A stretch of DNA of 45,656 bases from Alphaproteobacteria bacterium (GTDB lineage Bacteria > Pseudomonadota > Alphaproteobacteria > Rickettsiales > JABCZZ01). Shown here piece by piece: positions 20,001 to 27,859 of this stretch; the stretch's first letter is position 1, and each line of letters opens with the position of its first letter. The notes beneath the pieces were generated by a model. It was not told the origin of the DNA. It did no database searches and saw only the letters and a program-made list of their open reading frames with translations. The DNA lies in contig JABDCC010000013.1 in NCBI GenBank assembly GCA_013288335.1, positions 1-45,656 of the forward strand, given 5' to 3'. A program made the translations under genes and the position numbers.

Positions 20001-20486
20001 CGCAAATTCCCCTGCATCCATAGCTTTTGAGGTGCGCCGGTAGCCATTCTCACTTAAGAAATGAATAAGCGAATCATGCGACAGGGTTGCACCACTTTTT
20101 AAAGCAAAGCGGGCATTTTGCATGAGTGATTTTTCCGGTAATCTTTGCAATACTGCATTGACTGTAGTGAGTATGATGCGCGGGTTTTTAGCAAGTTCTG
20201 ACATCTTTGATAATGCAGTAATGCGTGCAGATAGTGACGCAGCATTAGGGGATGCGCGATCGTAAGGAAGACAATCCCACGCCGGGAGTGTTATTATTTC
20301 TGCATCATGCACAAAAAATGCGAGTCCTGCGCGCACGGTTTCCATTTCGCGGTCGCTGGAGGCAATGTAAATTATATCCCGCTTTTGAATCTCAAGAATT
20401 TGGGCAAGCACATAGCTTTCCGAGCCGCGTGCGACTCCGGCAAGCTCATGAGAACCATTGTTAAAAATATCAGTTGGAAACGTCAT
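17010..20486 (-). CDS. mfd: transcription-repair coupling factor
   Basis: A 1158-residue Mfd that removes stalled RNA polymerase from DNA lesions and recruits UvrA. It shows the N-terminal UvrB-homology modules, the CarD-like RNA polymerase-interaction domain (GELVVHSEHGIGRFDGL ... LFLPVENIDVVSRYG), and the RecG-like translocase with Walker A GDVGFGKTEVAMR (about residue 630), DEEQHFGV (about 740), TATPIPRTLQ and QLRGRVGRS, then the C-terminal TRCF domain. The ATG at 20486 (MTFPTD) is chosen; an upstream frame extension to 20507 lies deeper in sdhE. It overlaps the end of sdhE by 17 bp, a common alphaproteobacterial pairing. Confidence 0.96.
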   Translation of the reverse strand: MTFPTDIFNNGSHELAGVARGSESYVLAQILEIQKRDIIYIASSDREMETVRAGLAFFVHDAEIITLPAWDCLPYDRASPNAASLSARITALSKMSELAKNPRIILTTVNAVLQRLPEKSLMQNARFALKSGATLSHDSLIHFLSENGYRRTSKAMDAGEFAVRGSIIDIIPTGQENGIRLDTFGDNLETIRLFEPISQRSTENLSEITLRPASEVILNKTTIECFREKYRLTFGAITRDDPVYEAVSEGRGNVGMEHLLPLFYESLTTVFDYAQNATIILDSQAEMAKAERLEQIAEYYEARKNSTKTKQYGVTPYPALPPDSLYLTQYDWEARTRDRIVITLKQFIAAGEAYNLNYHPARNFAAGKLTGEALFDDLRDYVVTQRSRGSSTLIACYSVGSRERIATMLHEHQFHPLRLETYADAKNVSGKTVGLAVIAVERGFEADKISLISEQDLFGERIIRATAKRKKPEQFLLEAANFMPGELVVHSEHGIGRFDGLVTLEVLGAQHDCLKIVYEGDDKLFLPVENIDVVSRYGSEEDGAKLDKLGSASWQSRKARLKERITIAAEELLAIAAERELKVASPLNTPEGLYEEFCARFPYAETEDQAKAIEDVLGDIASGKPTDRLVCGDVGFGKTEVAMRAAFVAASARTENGRIQIAIICPTTLLCRQHFHTFSERFSGLPFTIKQLSRLTTAKENKKTLEGLENGSVDIVIGTHALLGKTIKFKNIGMLIIDEEQHFGVAQKEKLKSLKGDIHVITLSATPIPRTLQLALSGVRELSIIATPPVDRLAVRTFVMPFDPVVLREAILREYHRGGKIFYVTPRIKHMAELQHMLHELVPEIRIATATGQMPASELDDIMNKFYDGAFDLLLSTTIVESGLDIPTANTIIIDRAEMFGLSQLYQLRGRVGRSKTRAYAYYTLPHQKKLSRAATRRLEVMQTLDNLGAGFTLASHDMDIRGSGNLLGEEQSGHIREVGIELYQHMLEEAVAVAKSRQKGETAAEITDEWSPQINLGMTVLIPEFYVQDLELRLGLYRRAAALQTEEDIHSFAAELIDRFGKLPQEVDHLLAVMRIKQLCRQAGVERIDAGPKGLVLSFRKNRFAAPEKLISYIAKNSASAKLRPDHKLVMMREWNDHTAKLRGVHNAISEIAGLAA

Positions 20487-20730
20487 ATAATTTTCTAAGA
20501 TCGTCAATCAGTGTTATGTAGAGGTTTTCCGGCGGCATATATTTACCTATGACCCAGTTCCATATATCTGTGTCGCTTTCAGCCAAAAAAGCCTCAAATT
20601 CATCAATTTGTACTTCGGACATGTCTTTGAGTCGCGCTGCAGCATAGGGGCCAAGTATCAGATCGGTTTCCTTGGAGCCGCGGTGGGCGCTCCTGAAATA
20701 TAATCTTTTTAGGCGGGTTTCTTTTTCCAT
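20470..20730 (-). CDS. sdhE: succinate dehydrogenase flavinylation factor SdhE (DUF339)
   Basis: An 86-residue helical protein that promotes covalent FAD attachment to SdhA. The diagnostic segment is KRLYFRSAHRGSKETDLILGPY, a variant of the RGxxE motif needed for activity, followed by EFEAFLAESDTDIWNWVIGK. Size and layout match the family. It is transcribed with mfd, whose start lies inside its last codons. Confidence 0.93.
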   Translation of the reverse strand: MEKETRLKRLYFRSAHRGSKETDLILGPYAAARLKDMSEVQIDEFEAFLAESDTDIWNWVIGKYMPPENLYITLIDDLRKLYDVSN

Positions 20731-20817
20731 ATGATCCAGCTATATTCTTTAGAAATATCTTGCATGGTGTTAGTACAAGCAATAGATTTTGTCACTAGAT
20801 GAATAGAGATAAGTATT

Positions 20818-21849
20818 ATGGTCGCATTGATAAATCCATCTAAGGCTCTTAACACTTACCGCAAATCCGATGCGGTTTTCATCGTTTGTCAGAATAATTC
20901 CCGCAAGATAGTTGAAATAGCTGCATTAAATGATGAAGCAATGCGGGTCACCGGCTATACAAATGAGGAATTGGTGGGGCAGCCACTTTCCATTATCCTG
21001 CCGGAGCGCATTGCCAGTATTATTAACGAATTTGTTGAATTTCAAGAAGATGAAAAAGATCTCTTTGCGGTACTGAGCAAGATTCGGGAATTTGCTATAA
21101 AAACCTCGGATTCCAGGGAAGTTGAATTCAAACTTCGTATTATCCCTGGCGAGGCTATAGACAAAAATCCGTGGTTCCATCTGGTGCTGGTAGATGAAGA
21201 AAAATTGCGCAAAGAGAGTATTTTTCGCGATATGCTCAAAGAGAATTTTAAAGGGCATGAAGTTATTAATGAAACGACAGGATTGCCCAATCGTCTGTCA
21301 CTTATAAAAGATGTCGAGCTCATCATATATTACGTGCAGAATAAAAATATTTCTGCCTCCTTTGCAGTACTTGATATCAATCACTACGAGGGGCTCAAGG
21401 CGGAGTATGGCGAGAAAGTGTGTACCGAAATCCATAAACATATAAGCACTATATGCAAACAGAAGCTCCGCTCAGAAGATACTATTGGCACTTTGTCGGA
21501 GCGTTCAATAGGCATAATTCTTGTGGATGCTTCGCAGGAAGCGGCGCGTATGGTGTTGAACCGTTTGCGCTGGGCGATTAGTATCACGGCACTGAAGGTA
21601 AAAAGTGAAGAACTCCTAACGCAGGTCAATGTCTGTTTTACTGAAATTGATGGAAAAATAAGTAATACGGAACTTATAGAAAAATGCGAAGGCTATATGG
21701 CAGGACAACGTGCCAAGATTAATAATTCCATCCAATTAGTGGTTACTCATGAACGTCGTGCGGAGCCTGCAGATCGTCGCAAGGTTTCAATACCTGTAGA
21801 AAAAGAGCGGCGACGCATGGGTGATCGTCGCGGTAAAAGGAAGAAGTAA
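20818..21849 (+). CDS. PAS domain protein with degenerate GGDEF domain
   Basis: A 343-residue protein. Residues 16-125 resemble a PAS sensor (NDEAMRVTGYTNEELVGQPLSIILP, then a HLVLVDEEKLR exit). Residues 150-290 have a GGDEF-domain scaffold starting with the typical TGLPNRLSL (154-162) and FAVLDINHY, but the catalytic GGDEF position reads LSERS (about 226-230). Diguanylate cyclase activity is therefore unlikely. The C-terminus (308-343) is strongly basic with two RRxxxxDRR-like units. It may act as a signal receptor or nucleotide-binding adaptor; this is inference. It is followed 10 bp later by recR. Confidence 0.8.
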   Translation: MVALINPSKALNTYRKSDAVFIVCQNNSRKIVEIAALNDEAMRVTGYTNEELVGQPLSIILPERIASIINEFVEFQEDEKDLFAVLSKIREFAIKTSDSREVEFKLRIIPGEAIDKNPWFHLVLVDEEKLRKESIFRDMLKENFKGHEVINETTGLPNRLSLIKDVELIIYYVQNKNISASFAVLDINHYEGLKAEYGEKVCTEIHKHISTICKQKLRSEDTIGTLSERSIGIILVDASQEAARMVLNRLRWAISITALKVKSEELLTQVNVCFTEIDGKISNTELIEKCEGYMAGQRAKINNSIQLVVTHERRAEPADRRKVSIPVEKERRRMGDRRGKRKK

Positions 21850-21859
21850 TTAATTTACC

Positions 21860-22450
21860 ATGACAACTTCTCTTGATTCGCTGATTGCTTTATTTGCAAA
21901 ATTGCCAGGGCTTGGGCCACGTTCGGCAAGGCGTCTTGTGCTGCATTTGATAAGAAACAAAGAAAAGTTGCTTAATCCTTTGGTGAATACCTTATTACAA
22001 ACGAGTGAGACCATACGCACCTGTCATGTGTGTGGTAATCTTGATATTGTTGACCCTTGCAACATTTGTAGTGATACAAGACGTGACCACTCGCAAATTT
22101 GCGTAGTAGAGGAAATTGCTGATTTATGGGCGATTGAGCGCAGCAAAATGTTTCGCGGGTTTTATCATGTATTGGGTGGAGTGTTGTCGGCGCTTGATGG
22201 CAGAGGGCCCGAGCAATTGAACATTGAAAGTTTAGTAACCCGCGCGAGCGCGCCGGAAGTTGCCGAGGTGATTCTTGCAACCAATGCCACAGTGGAAGGC
22301 CAGACCACTGCTTATTACATCAGTGATCGCTTGGTGGATTGCAACGTAAAGATATCCCGTTTAGCACATGGAATTCCCATGGGTGGCGAGCTTGATTATC
22401 TGGATGATGGAACATTAGGCGCGGCGCTCAAAGCACGGGTGAACTATTAG
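21860..22450 (+). CDS. recR: recombination protein RecR
   Basis: A 196-residue RecR used in RecFOR gap repair. The helix-hairpin-helix [17 protein letters not shown] (about residues 14-30), a zinc finger ([16 protein letters not shown]), the Toprim domain with [14 protein letters not shown] and [19 protein letters not shown], and the C-terminal [22 protein letters not shown] are all present. Its TAG overlaps the stop of the convergent 834-residue gene by three bases, with no room for a terminator. Confidence 0.97.
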   Translation: MTTSLDSLIALFAKLPGLGPRSARRLVLHLIRNKEKLLNPLVNTLLQTSETIRTCHVCGNLDIVDPCNICSDTRRDHSQICVVEEIADLWAIERSKMFRGFYHVLGGVLSALDGRGPEQLNIESLVTRASAPEVAEVILATNATVEGQTTAYYISDRLVDCNVKISRLAHGIPMGGELDYLDDGTLGAALKARVNY

Positions 22451-24951
22451 GCGCCTTGCGCCATTACAGAGTCATTAGAAGCAACCTTATCCGTAAATGG
22501 GACTATTTTCGCTTCCTGCGGTTTTATGGATTTTTTCTTATCTTCGGTTGCAAAAGTTCTTGCTGGCTTTTCTGCATCCGGTGGATTGATAGCATTATGC
22601 ACCACTTTCAAGTTTGTTTCCGGCTCTTCTTTTGCAGATTCTTCCTTGTTCCAGTCTTTGCGCCAGCCATTTACTAAGGCGTGATACGCTTCCTGCTCCT
22701 TCTCAATCTTCTTTTTTGCACCACAGAATTTTGCAAATTTACCAATCAACCCACCCACTTCGGTGAATTTTATTTTTAAGGTATCGACGCCACACTCATA
22801 GAGAGTTTTATCAAGGCCTTTGCCTTTGAAATGCTCAACCATTTCTTTTTTGAGTGCATCTTGTTTTTCTTTTGGCACGCCGCCTTCTTCCCAGTATTTA
22901 TCGCGAACTTCATGAATCTTTTCGACGAATTTGGCAATATGCTCTCCGGTGAGTGGCATGCCGGAACTTTTAGTGAGTGGCTCTAATATGGTACGCGCCA
23001 GATATTCAAACTCCGTTGGGTTTTTGTCAGGGTTATGAACCGCGTATTTGCAGATATATTCAGTACCTTCACGCAAGCTGAAATAAGAATTGGTAGCGCC
23101 ACCACTAATGGACTTCAGTCCTGGTGTCATGACGTGGCGATCCTGCATAGAGACAGTGCGGTAAGAGAGTGATGCGCCGTAGTTTATGAAGGGAATAAAC
23201 TCGAGAAGAAATGTACCGGCAGCTGATCCAAAAATACTGGAAAGTGCCACCGGAAGAATCATCTTGTCACCGTGAATCTGGCGGACGCGTGCAATAGAAT
23301 CTTCCAGCGACTCCATTTTTTCATTTTTCTTATAGGCGGGTTTATAGGCATGGTGACTACCCCATGCAACGCCTGCAAAACAGAAGGCTGCAAAGGTATA
23401 TAGCCCACCAAATTTCTTCATGCGGTTTGCAAAAGAGGTATTGTTGGGATCGTATTTAAGCAAACCATAGAGTGGTTGTAATATTTTTGAATAGGCGGTT
23501 TTAGCAATTTCTGCATCATTGCTTAAACGACGACCAGTCAGTAACTCACCTGCTTTAAGTCCTAAAAACCCACCGCCGCTTAAACCGATCGCCGACCAGA
23601 AGCGATGTACGGGAACTACGGCAAGTGCGGCATCACCCATCCATTTTGCAAATCCGAGCAACCCACCATTTACAAAACTTCTTTTGGCGGATTGCTGATT
23701 TTCAAGACGCTTTACATATTCCTCAGCAGAAATAGCCGATAAGTTATCTTTGTCAATTTTAGTGGCACCTGTAGAAGCCATTGCGGCAGTGGCTAAGCCA
23801 ACACCTGCTGCGCCCGCCGCGATACCCCAGCTTTTTGCGGCACTGCTTGCGGCTTTTTCTGCTGCGGTATTCAGAGCGGGAATCTTCAAGCGAATAGCAT
23901 CAATCTTTTTGCCAAAATCCATAGACTCAGCAATCCGGCCAAGCCAACCATTATTTCCGGTGAGCATGCCACCACCGAGTTTCTGCAAATTATTGCTCTT
24001 AAGGTAGGTATTGATACCTTCACTAATTTCTTTCTGGATTACGGCGGTTTCTTTTCCTTTGTGCGTGTTATATGCTTCCTCAAAAATATTTTGAATTTTT
24101 GTAACGATAGTTTTCTTCTCGTCATCATTTAGTTTGCGAAACAACGGAGAAAATACGGAGTTGGCCATTTCCTTGCCAAAGTTTTCTGAGGCAACAGTAG
24201 TATTCCCTTTGGCCTGGTTTAAGAAATTAGAAGTTCTGCTGAGTATATTATTAAATGCTTTTTCCGGTCCCATCGCGAGTTTGGATTGGGTATTAGAAAA
24301 TTTACGCAGGAATGGAAGGCCGAAAGCTTCTGCGGCGCCCACCATGGTTTTGGCATTGTTATTCAGAAAGAATGCAGAGTTCAGTGAAGTACCATAAAGC
24401 AAACCAGTAAGACCTGAAACGCTTGCAAGCCATGCAGTACCGCCGGCTATATTGCGCCATATCAAACCTTGTTTGTAGCTAGCGAGTGTATCGGATTCTA
24501 ATGGACTTAAAATTTCTTTCTTCAGCACTTTTTCATTGAGAGCTTTTATGTGAGGTCCCATCGCACTTGTCTTGAAGAAGTACGAACTGCCCTGCACGGC
24601 ACCAATTGCACCACCGGCAGCAGGTAACATCTGATGCAGCACTTTAAGCCATTGGTCACGTGGGTGATCGGAGAAGGGGTTATATTTTATGGCGCCATGT
24701 AAGAAACGCAAAGGACGAGGAACGTCTTGTCTTCGGATTTCTTCATACTGGCTGCCGTTAATTTTATGACCGAACAAAATGTCCGACATATATTTCATCA
24801 CGGAAAAGCCAATAACCATTCCAAGCACGTTGTACAAACGGTGCATACTGGGGAAGTTTTTTTGCGGAGTTGCAGAATTATGCGGAGGCACAGCATGGAA
24901 GCCGCCCGACAAATATCCTAACGCGTTGGTAATTTTTCCTTCAAACCGCAT
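22447..24951 (-). CDS. large internally duplicated membrane-associated protein of unknown function
   Basis: An 834-residue protein that I do not recognise. It has many glycine/alanine-rich hydrophobic segments (for example near residues 41-60, 108-125, 168-190, 375-392, 453-468, 515-532, 566-590) separated by charged stretches, and a Lys/Glu-rich tail from about 740. Two regions align by eye: residues 34-128 ([10 protein letters not shown] ... [18 protein letters not shown] ... [15 protein letters not shown]) and 447-537 ([10 protein letters not shown] ... [16 protein letters not shown] ... [13 protein letters not shown]). This shows an internal duplication. No signal peptide is obvious. It stands alone upstream of the ELM1 gene on the same strand, and its stop overlaps recR. 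Confidence 0.75.
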   Translation of the reverse strand: MRFEGKITNALGYLSGGFHAVPPHNSATPQKNFPSMHRLYNVLGMVIGFSVMKYMSDILFGHKINGSQYEEIRRQDVPRPLRFLHGAIKYNPFSDHPRDQWLKVLHQMLPAAGGAIGAVQGSSYFFKTSAMGPHIKALNEKVLKKEILSPLESDTLASYKQGLIWRNIAGGTAWLASVSGLTGLLYGTSLNSAFFLNNNAKTMVGAAEAFGLPFLRKFSNTQSKLAMGPEKAFNNILSRTSNFLNQAKGNTTVASENFGKEMANSVFSPLFRKLNDDEKKTIVTKIQNIFEEAYNTHKGKETAVIQKEISEGINTYLKSNNLQKLGGGMLTGNNGWLGRIAESMDFGKKIDAIRLKIPALNTAAEKAASSAAKSWGIAAGAAGVGLATAAMASTGATKIDKDNLSAISAEEYVKRLENQQSAKRSFVNGGLLGFAKWMGDAALAVVPVHRFWSAIGLSGGGFLGLKAGELLTGRRLSNDAEIAKTAYSKILQPLYGLLKYDPNNTSFANRMKKFGGLYTFAAFCFAGVAWGSHHAYKPAYKKNEKMESLEDSIARVRQIHGDKMILPVALSSIFGSAAGTFLLEFIPFINYGASLSYRTVSMQDRHVMTPGLKSISGGATNSYFSLREGTEYICKYAVHNPDKNPTEFEYLARTILEPLTKSSGMPLTGEHIAKFVEKIHEVRDKYWEEGGVPKEKQDALKKEMVEHFKGKGLDKTLYECGVDTLKIKFTEVGGLIGKFAKFCGAKKKIEKEQEAYHALVNGWRKDWNKEESAKEEPETNLKVVHNAINPPDAEKPARTFATEDKKKSIKPQEAKIVPFTDKVASNDSVMAQGA

Positions 24952-24988
24952 CGCATAAATCCTGGTTATTATGCGTTTATGATATCAT

Positions 24989-25073
24989 TTTTGAGGGTTT
25001 TTCCCAACCTAATACTATGATTGTACTCAAAAATTCACACAATTGTCACAATTGGAAAAATGTTGGGAAAACC
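24989..25073. repeat. intergenic inverted repeats (possible terminator structures)
   Basis: The 124-bp gap between the 834-residue gene and the ELM1-family gene contains nested inverted repeats. GGTTTTTCCCAAC (24996-25008) pairs with GTTGGGAAAACC (25062-25073) with one bulged T. TTTTTGAG near 24989 pairs with CTCAAAAA near 25027, and ACAATTGTCACAATTG is self-complementary. The outer and inner pairings compete. A transcription terminator for the minus-strand ELM1 gene is possible but lacks a clean U-run. Confidence 0.4.
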
Positions 25074-25075
25074 GC

Positions 25076-26083
25076 CTAAAAGGCTGGCTTTGCAAGCCTT
25101 TTGAGTATCTCTGCGGCAATGGCGGAGGAGTCATCGAGTCGGAATGGAGGGGTAAAAAGGGAATTTCCTTGTTCCAGCAATGGCTTTGCAAGTTTATGAC
25201 GAATCAGGTCGTTATTGAATTCCTGAAGTTTAGAAGGAACAAATTCCGGGGTTGAAAATATAAATACCGGTTTTCCTGATCCACATGCTTCTGAACACAT
25301 GGAAGTAGATTCACCGGTGGCAATCACTGCGTCGGCGAGTCCTAGAAATCCATAAAATGGATTATCTTTTGGGGCATCCGCATCACTCCAGTAATGGATA
25401 TAATGAGGTGCTGTGATAAACTCTCTTAGCATCGGCGGCACTTCTGCACTGGTGCGCCTACTTGTTGTTATAAGTAGCGATCCACCCAGGGAATTAGCCA
25501 GATTCGAGGCTGATATGGCGAGCTGTTTTGCAAGTGGCGCGTTAAATTTTCGTGAGCGTGAATCACCACCGATGAGCACTGCTATTCTTAGAGATGGCAA
25601 CGCAGATATTTTTGAACGCCAATGTTCTGCTTCGCTCTTTAAAAAACTTTCTGTAACACGATTAGGTGCGCCGATGGTGACAAAAACATTTTTGGCGGGT
25701 TTTGCATTATCGTGTTTAGGTGCTGCAATCAGATCAAACTGCGAACTCGGAAAACCCGGCCACTGAATCTGTACTACAAAGGTAGATGGGTTTTGTGATT
25801 TAATATAAGAGGCTACAATACCAAGCCGCCTTGCGCAGCAAATTACTATATCTGGCCAAGGTGGTGCAAGCTGTGCTCGGCTTGCTTTCTTAATGTATAT
25901 AGTGTTGTTATTTATAAGGAAATTAGGTAGCCTTGTCAGTTCGTTAAACTCAATTTTCTTGGTTTCAAACGGCGCGCCAAGGGCTTCCGTCACCCCTACG
26001 GTCTGGCTGGTATTACCCTGACGCTCATCGAGTAGCGCCCAGATTTTTTTGCCGGATAATATTTTTTTTGCAGATGAATCCAT
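25076..26083 (-). CDS. ELM1/DUF1022 family protein (mitochondrial fission ELM1-like)
   Basis: A 335-residue protein of the alphaproteobacterial and plant ELM1 family, predicted to have a GT-B glycosyltransferase-like fold. Segments typical of the family are KIWALLDERQGNTSQTVGV (about residues 13-31), PPWPDIVICCARRLGIVA, VQIQWPG, FDLIAAPKHD, VLIGGDSRSRKF, LITTSRRT and the late DAVIATGESTSMCSEACGSGKPVFIF block, which resembles a nucleotide-sugar site. Plant ELM1 recruits dynamin for mitochondrial fission; the bacterial role is not established and may be envelope glycan or lipid related. Confidence 0.88.
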   Translation of the reverse strand: MDSSAKKILSGKKIWALLDERQGNTSQTVGVTEALGAPFETKKIEFNELTRLPNFLINNNTIYIKKASRAQLAPPWPDIVICCARRLGIVASYIKSQNPSTFVVQIQWPGFPSSQFDLIAAPKHDNAKPAKNVFVTIGAPNRVTESFLKSEAEHWRSKISALPSLRIAVLIGGDSRSRKFNAPLAKQLAISASNLANSLGGSLLITTSRRTSAEVPPMLREFITAPHYIHYWSDADAPKDNPFYGFLGLADAVIATGESTSMCSEACGSGKPVFIFSTPEFVPSKLQEFNNDLIRHKLAKPLLEQGNSLFTPPFRLDDSSAIAAEILKRLAKPAF

Positions 26084-26145
26084 ACACTATCTATAATTGG
26101 TTATAGATAGTTTTGAAAGATAAAGTAGAGTGGCCCTAAGAGAAA

Positions 26146-26643
26146 TTAATGCGCGTGTTGCAACAGCAACGTGTTTACCAATTTTTCATTCGCACGTTTG
26201 AATTCATCCATCTCATGTTTGCGCATAACGCGATCAAGCGACATCTGAATCAAATGCATGAAGATAATGGTAATTTTTTCTGCCTGTTTATGAATTTTAT
26301 CGGCGATAATATCCGCGATATTGGCGAGCGCCCCTAAGGTATTCACGCCAGTATCCTTAAGACGTGCACGGTAATCTTCAAGCGCCATAAAAATCTTGCG
26401 CAATGCACCTTCGACACGATTCTTTGCTGATTTTTTATTCGAGGGGTTTTCCAGAAGATTAAGATATTCCTCTGTCAGAATATCAGTTGCATCTGCCACT
26501 TCATTGATGAGCGGTTCCACCAGTGCTAACTGCTTTTCTGAATCCTTCACAAACTCACTCTCAATGGTAGAGGCAAGCTCTTCAGCCAAATCATAGAGGA
26601 ACGTAATGTCCTCGTATTGTTTTCTGAAATCTTCTTTTTTCAT
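26146..26643 (-). CDS. helical protein of unknown function with candidate CtrA-box promoter
   Basis: A 165-residue, almost wholly alpha-helical acidic protein (MKKEDFRKQYEDITFLYDLAEELAS...), with no signal peptide and no family that I recognise. The ATG at 26643 is preferred to the frame start at 26658, as CAGGAG sits at an ideal distance before it. Heptad-like patterns suggest coiled-coil or bundle packing. The upstream intergenic region holds two perfect TTAA-N7-TTAA sequences, so it may be expressed under cell-cycle control. It stands alone between the ELM1 gene and gpsA on the minus strand. Confidence 0.75.
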   Translation of the reverse strand: MKKEDFRKQYEDITFLYDLAEELASTIESEFVKDSEKQLALVEPLINEVADATDILTEEYLNLLENPSNKKSAKNRVEGALRKIFMALEDYRARLKDTGVNTLGALANIADIIADKIHKQAEKITIIFMHLIQMSLDRVMRKHEMDEFKRANEKLVNTLLLQHAH

Positions 26644-26713
26644 AACCCACTCCTGCAAACGTCGAATGATATAAAGAATCGCTCTTATTATTGTTTATAG
26701 TAACCCATAATTA

Positions 26714-26728
26714 TTAAGATTAGATTAA
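26714..26728. promoter_or_regulatory. candidate CtrA binding site 1 upstream of the helical unknown
   Basis: Perfect TTAA-N7-TTAA, 71-85 bp upstream of the ATG at 26643. It lies in the same intergenic region as a second perfect site, which makes a chance match less likely than for a single copy. Binding is inferred. Confidence 0.45.
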
Positions 26729-26806
26729 CACAAAACAAAGAATCTCTCTAATTATTGTTTCAGTATACGCTTGAAGTGTGAATAAATTATGACAATTATG
26801 TTAATA

Positions 26807-26821
26807 TTAAATGAATATTAA
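26807..26821. promoter_or_regulatory. candidate CtrA binding site 2 upstream of the helical unknown
   Basis: Second perfect TTAA-N7-TTAA, about 165-180 bp upstream of the helical protein gene and just after the gpsA stop codon (gpsA also reads minus). The flanks are very AT-rich (repeated TTAATATTAA text), so chance is a real alternative. Confidence 0.35.
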
Positions 26822-26836
26822 TAATAATTAGGTAAA

Positions 26837-27859
26837 TCAGAAGCTTGTTTGAATAACTTCCGATACAAACTGCCGTTCCAGCAGATTTGTGATAGCTTCG
26901 TCGATGCCAATCTCTTCGCTCAGAATATCGCGCACAGTTTTACAAATAGGCATTGAAATACCTATCTTTTTGGCAAGTTCTGTTACGGAATCAGCGGTCG
27001 CGATACCTTCGGCCAGTTTTTGCTGTCTTTTCTCTATAATCGTCTTCACGGACTGTTTTTGTTCACCCAATTCTATCCCTAGTGACATATTGCGTGATAT
27101 TTCGCTGCTGCAGGTCAACACCAGATCGCCGACACCCGAAAGTCCCATCAATGTTTCCTGCCTTCCGCCTTTGGCAACACAGAGGCGATTCATCTCGGTG
27201 ATGCCACGGGTGATGAGTGCTGCCCGTGCGTTCTCTCCGAATCCGCGCCCGATAGCGATACCGCAAGCAATCGCGATCACATTTTTTACTGCGCCGCCGA
27301 TTTGAGTTCCGATGATGTCGTCTGTTTGATAAGGCCTGAAATATTTTCCGCCTAAACTGAAAATGATTTGGTCGCCGATTGCCGAATCCGTGCAAGCAAT
27401 TGTGGTTGCAGTTGGTAATCCTTTTGCGGCTTCGCTGGCAAAGTTGGGACCGGTTAGAATGGCAATGGGGTTTTTAGGCAATATGGCAGATACCACATCG
27501 CTCATCAGTGCGAGGCTTCCGCGCTCAATGCCTTTGGTGGCAATGACGATGGGTATGCTGGAATCCAGCTGATCGGAAAGCCATATGCAGGTAGAGCGCA
27601 CATGCTGTGAGGGAACTGCCAGAATAATAATGTCGGACGCGCACATGGTAGCTAAATTATCGGTTACCGTAATGCGTGGATCGAGAAAGATGCCCGGAAG
27701 ATATGCATCGTTGGTGCGTTTGGTGCGGATGGATTCCAGCACATTGGGGTTGAGCGAATAGAGCGTGACCTTGCTTCCGGCGCGGTTAGCAATGACTGCT
27801 AGGGCAGTACCCCATGCGCCTGCACTTATGATTCCAACTGTGGGTGATTCCATGTTCAT
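26837..27859 (-). CDS. gpsA: NAD(P)-dependent glycerol-3-phosphate dehydrogenase
   Basis: A 340-residue enzyme that reduces dihydroxyacetone phosphate to sn-glycerol-3-phosphate for phospholipid synthesis. The N-terminal Rossmann motif reads GIISAGAWGTALA (Ser replaces the first Gly of GxGxWG). IVIATKGIE, LTGPNFASEAAKGLPTA, the catalytic-lysine region GGAVKNVIAIACGIA, and GLSGVGDLVLTCSS are all present. Its ATG overlaps the ileS stop (ATGA), so the two are co-transcribed from the ileS side. Confidence 0.96.
   Translation of the reverse strand: MNMESPTVGIISAGAWGTALAVIANRAGSKVTLYSLNPNVLESIRTKRTNDAYLPGIFLDPRITVTDNLATMCASDIIILAVPSQHVRSTCIWLSDQLDSSIPIVIATKGIERGSLALMSDVVSAILPKNPIAILTGPNFASEAAKGLPTATTIACTDSAIGDQIIFSLGGKYFRPYQTDDIIGTQIGGAVKNVIAIACGIAIGRGFGENARAALITRGITEMNRLCVAKGGRQETLMGLSGVGDLVLTCSSEISRNMSLGIELGEQKQSVKTIIEKRQQKLAEGIATADSVTELAKKIGISMPICKTVRDILSEEIGIDEAITNLLERQFVSEVIQTSF

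Noticed and set aside
17277-20498. Several 60-140-residue plus-strand frames opposite mfd
   Set aside because: All lie inside the well-conserved mfd coding sequence and look like out-of-frame shadows.
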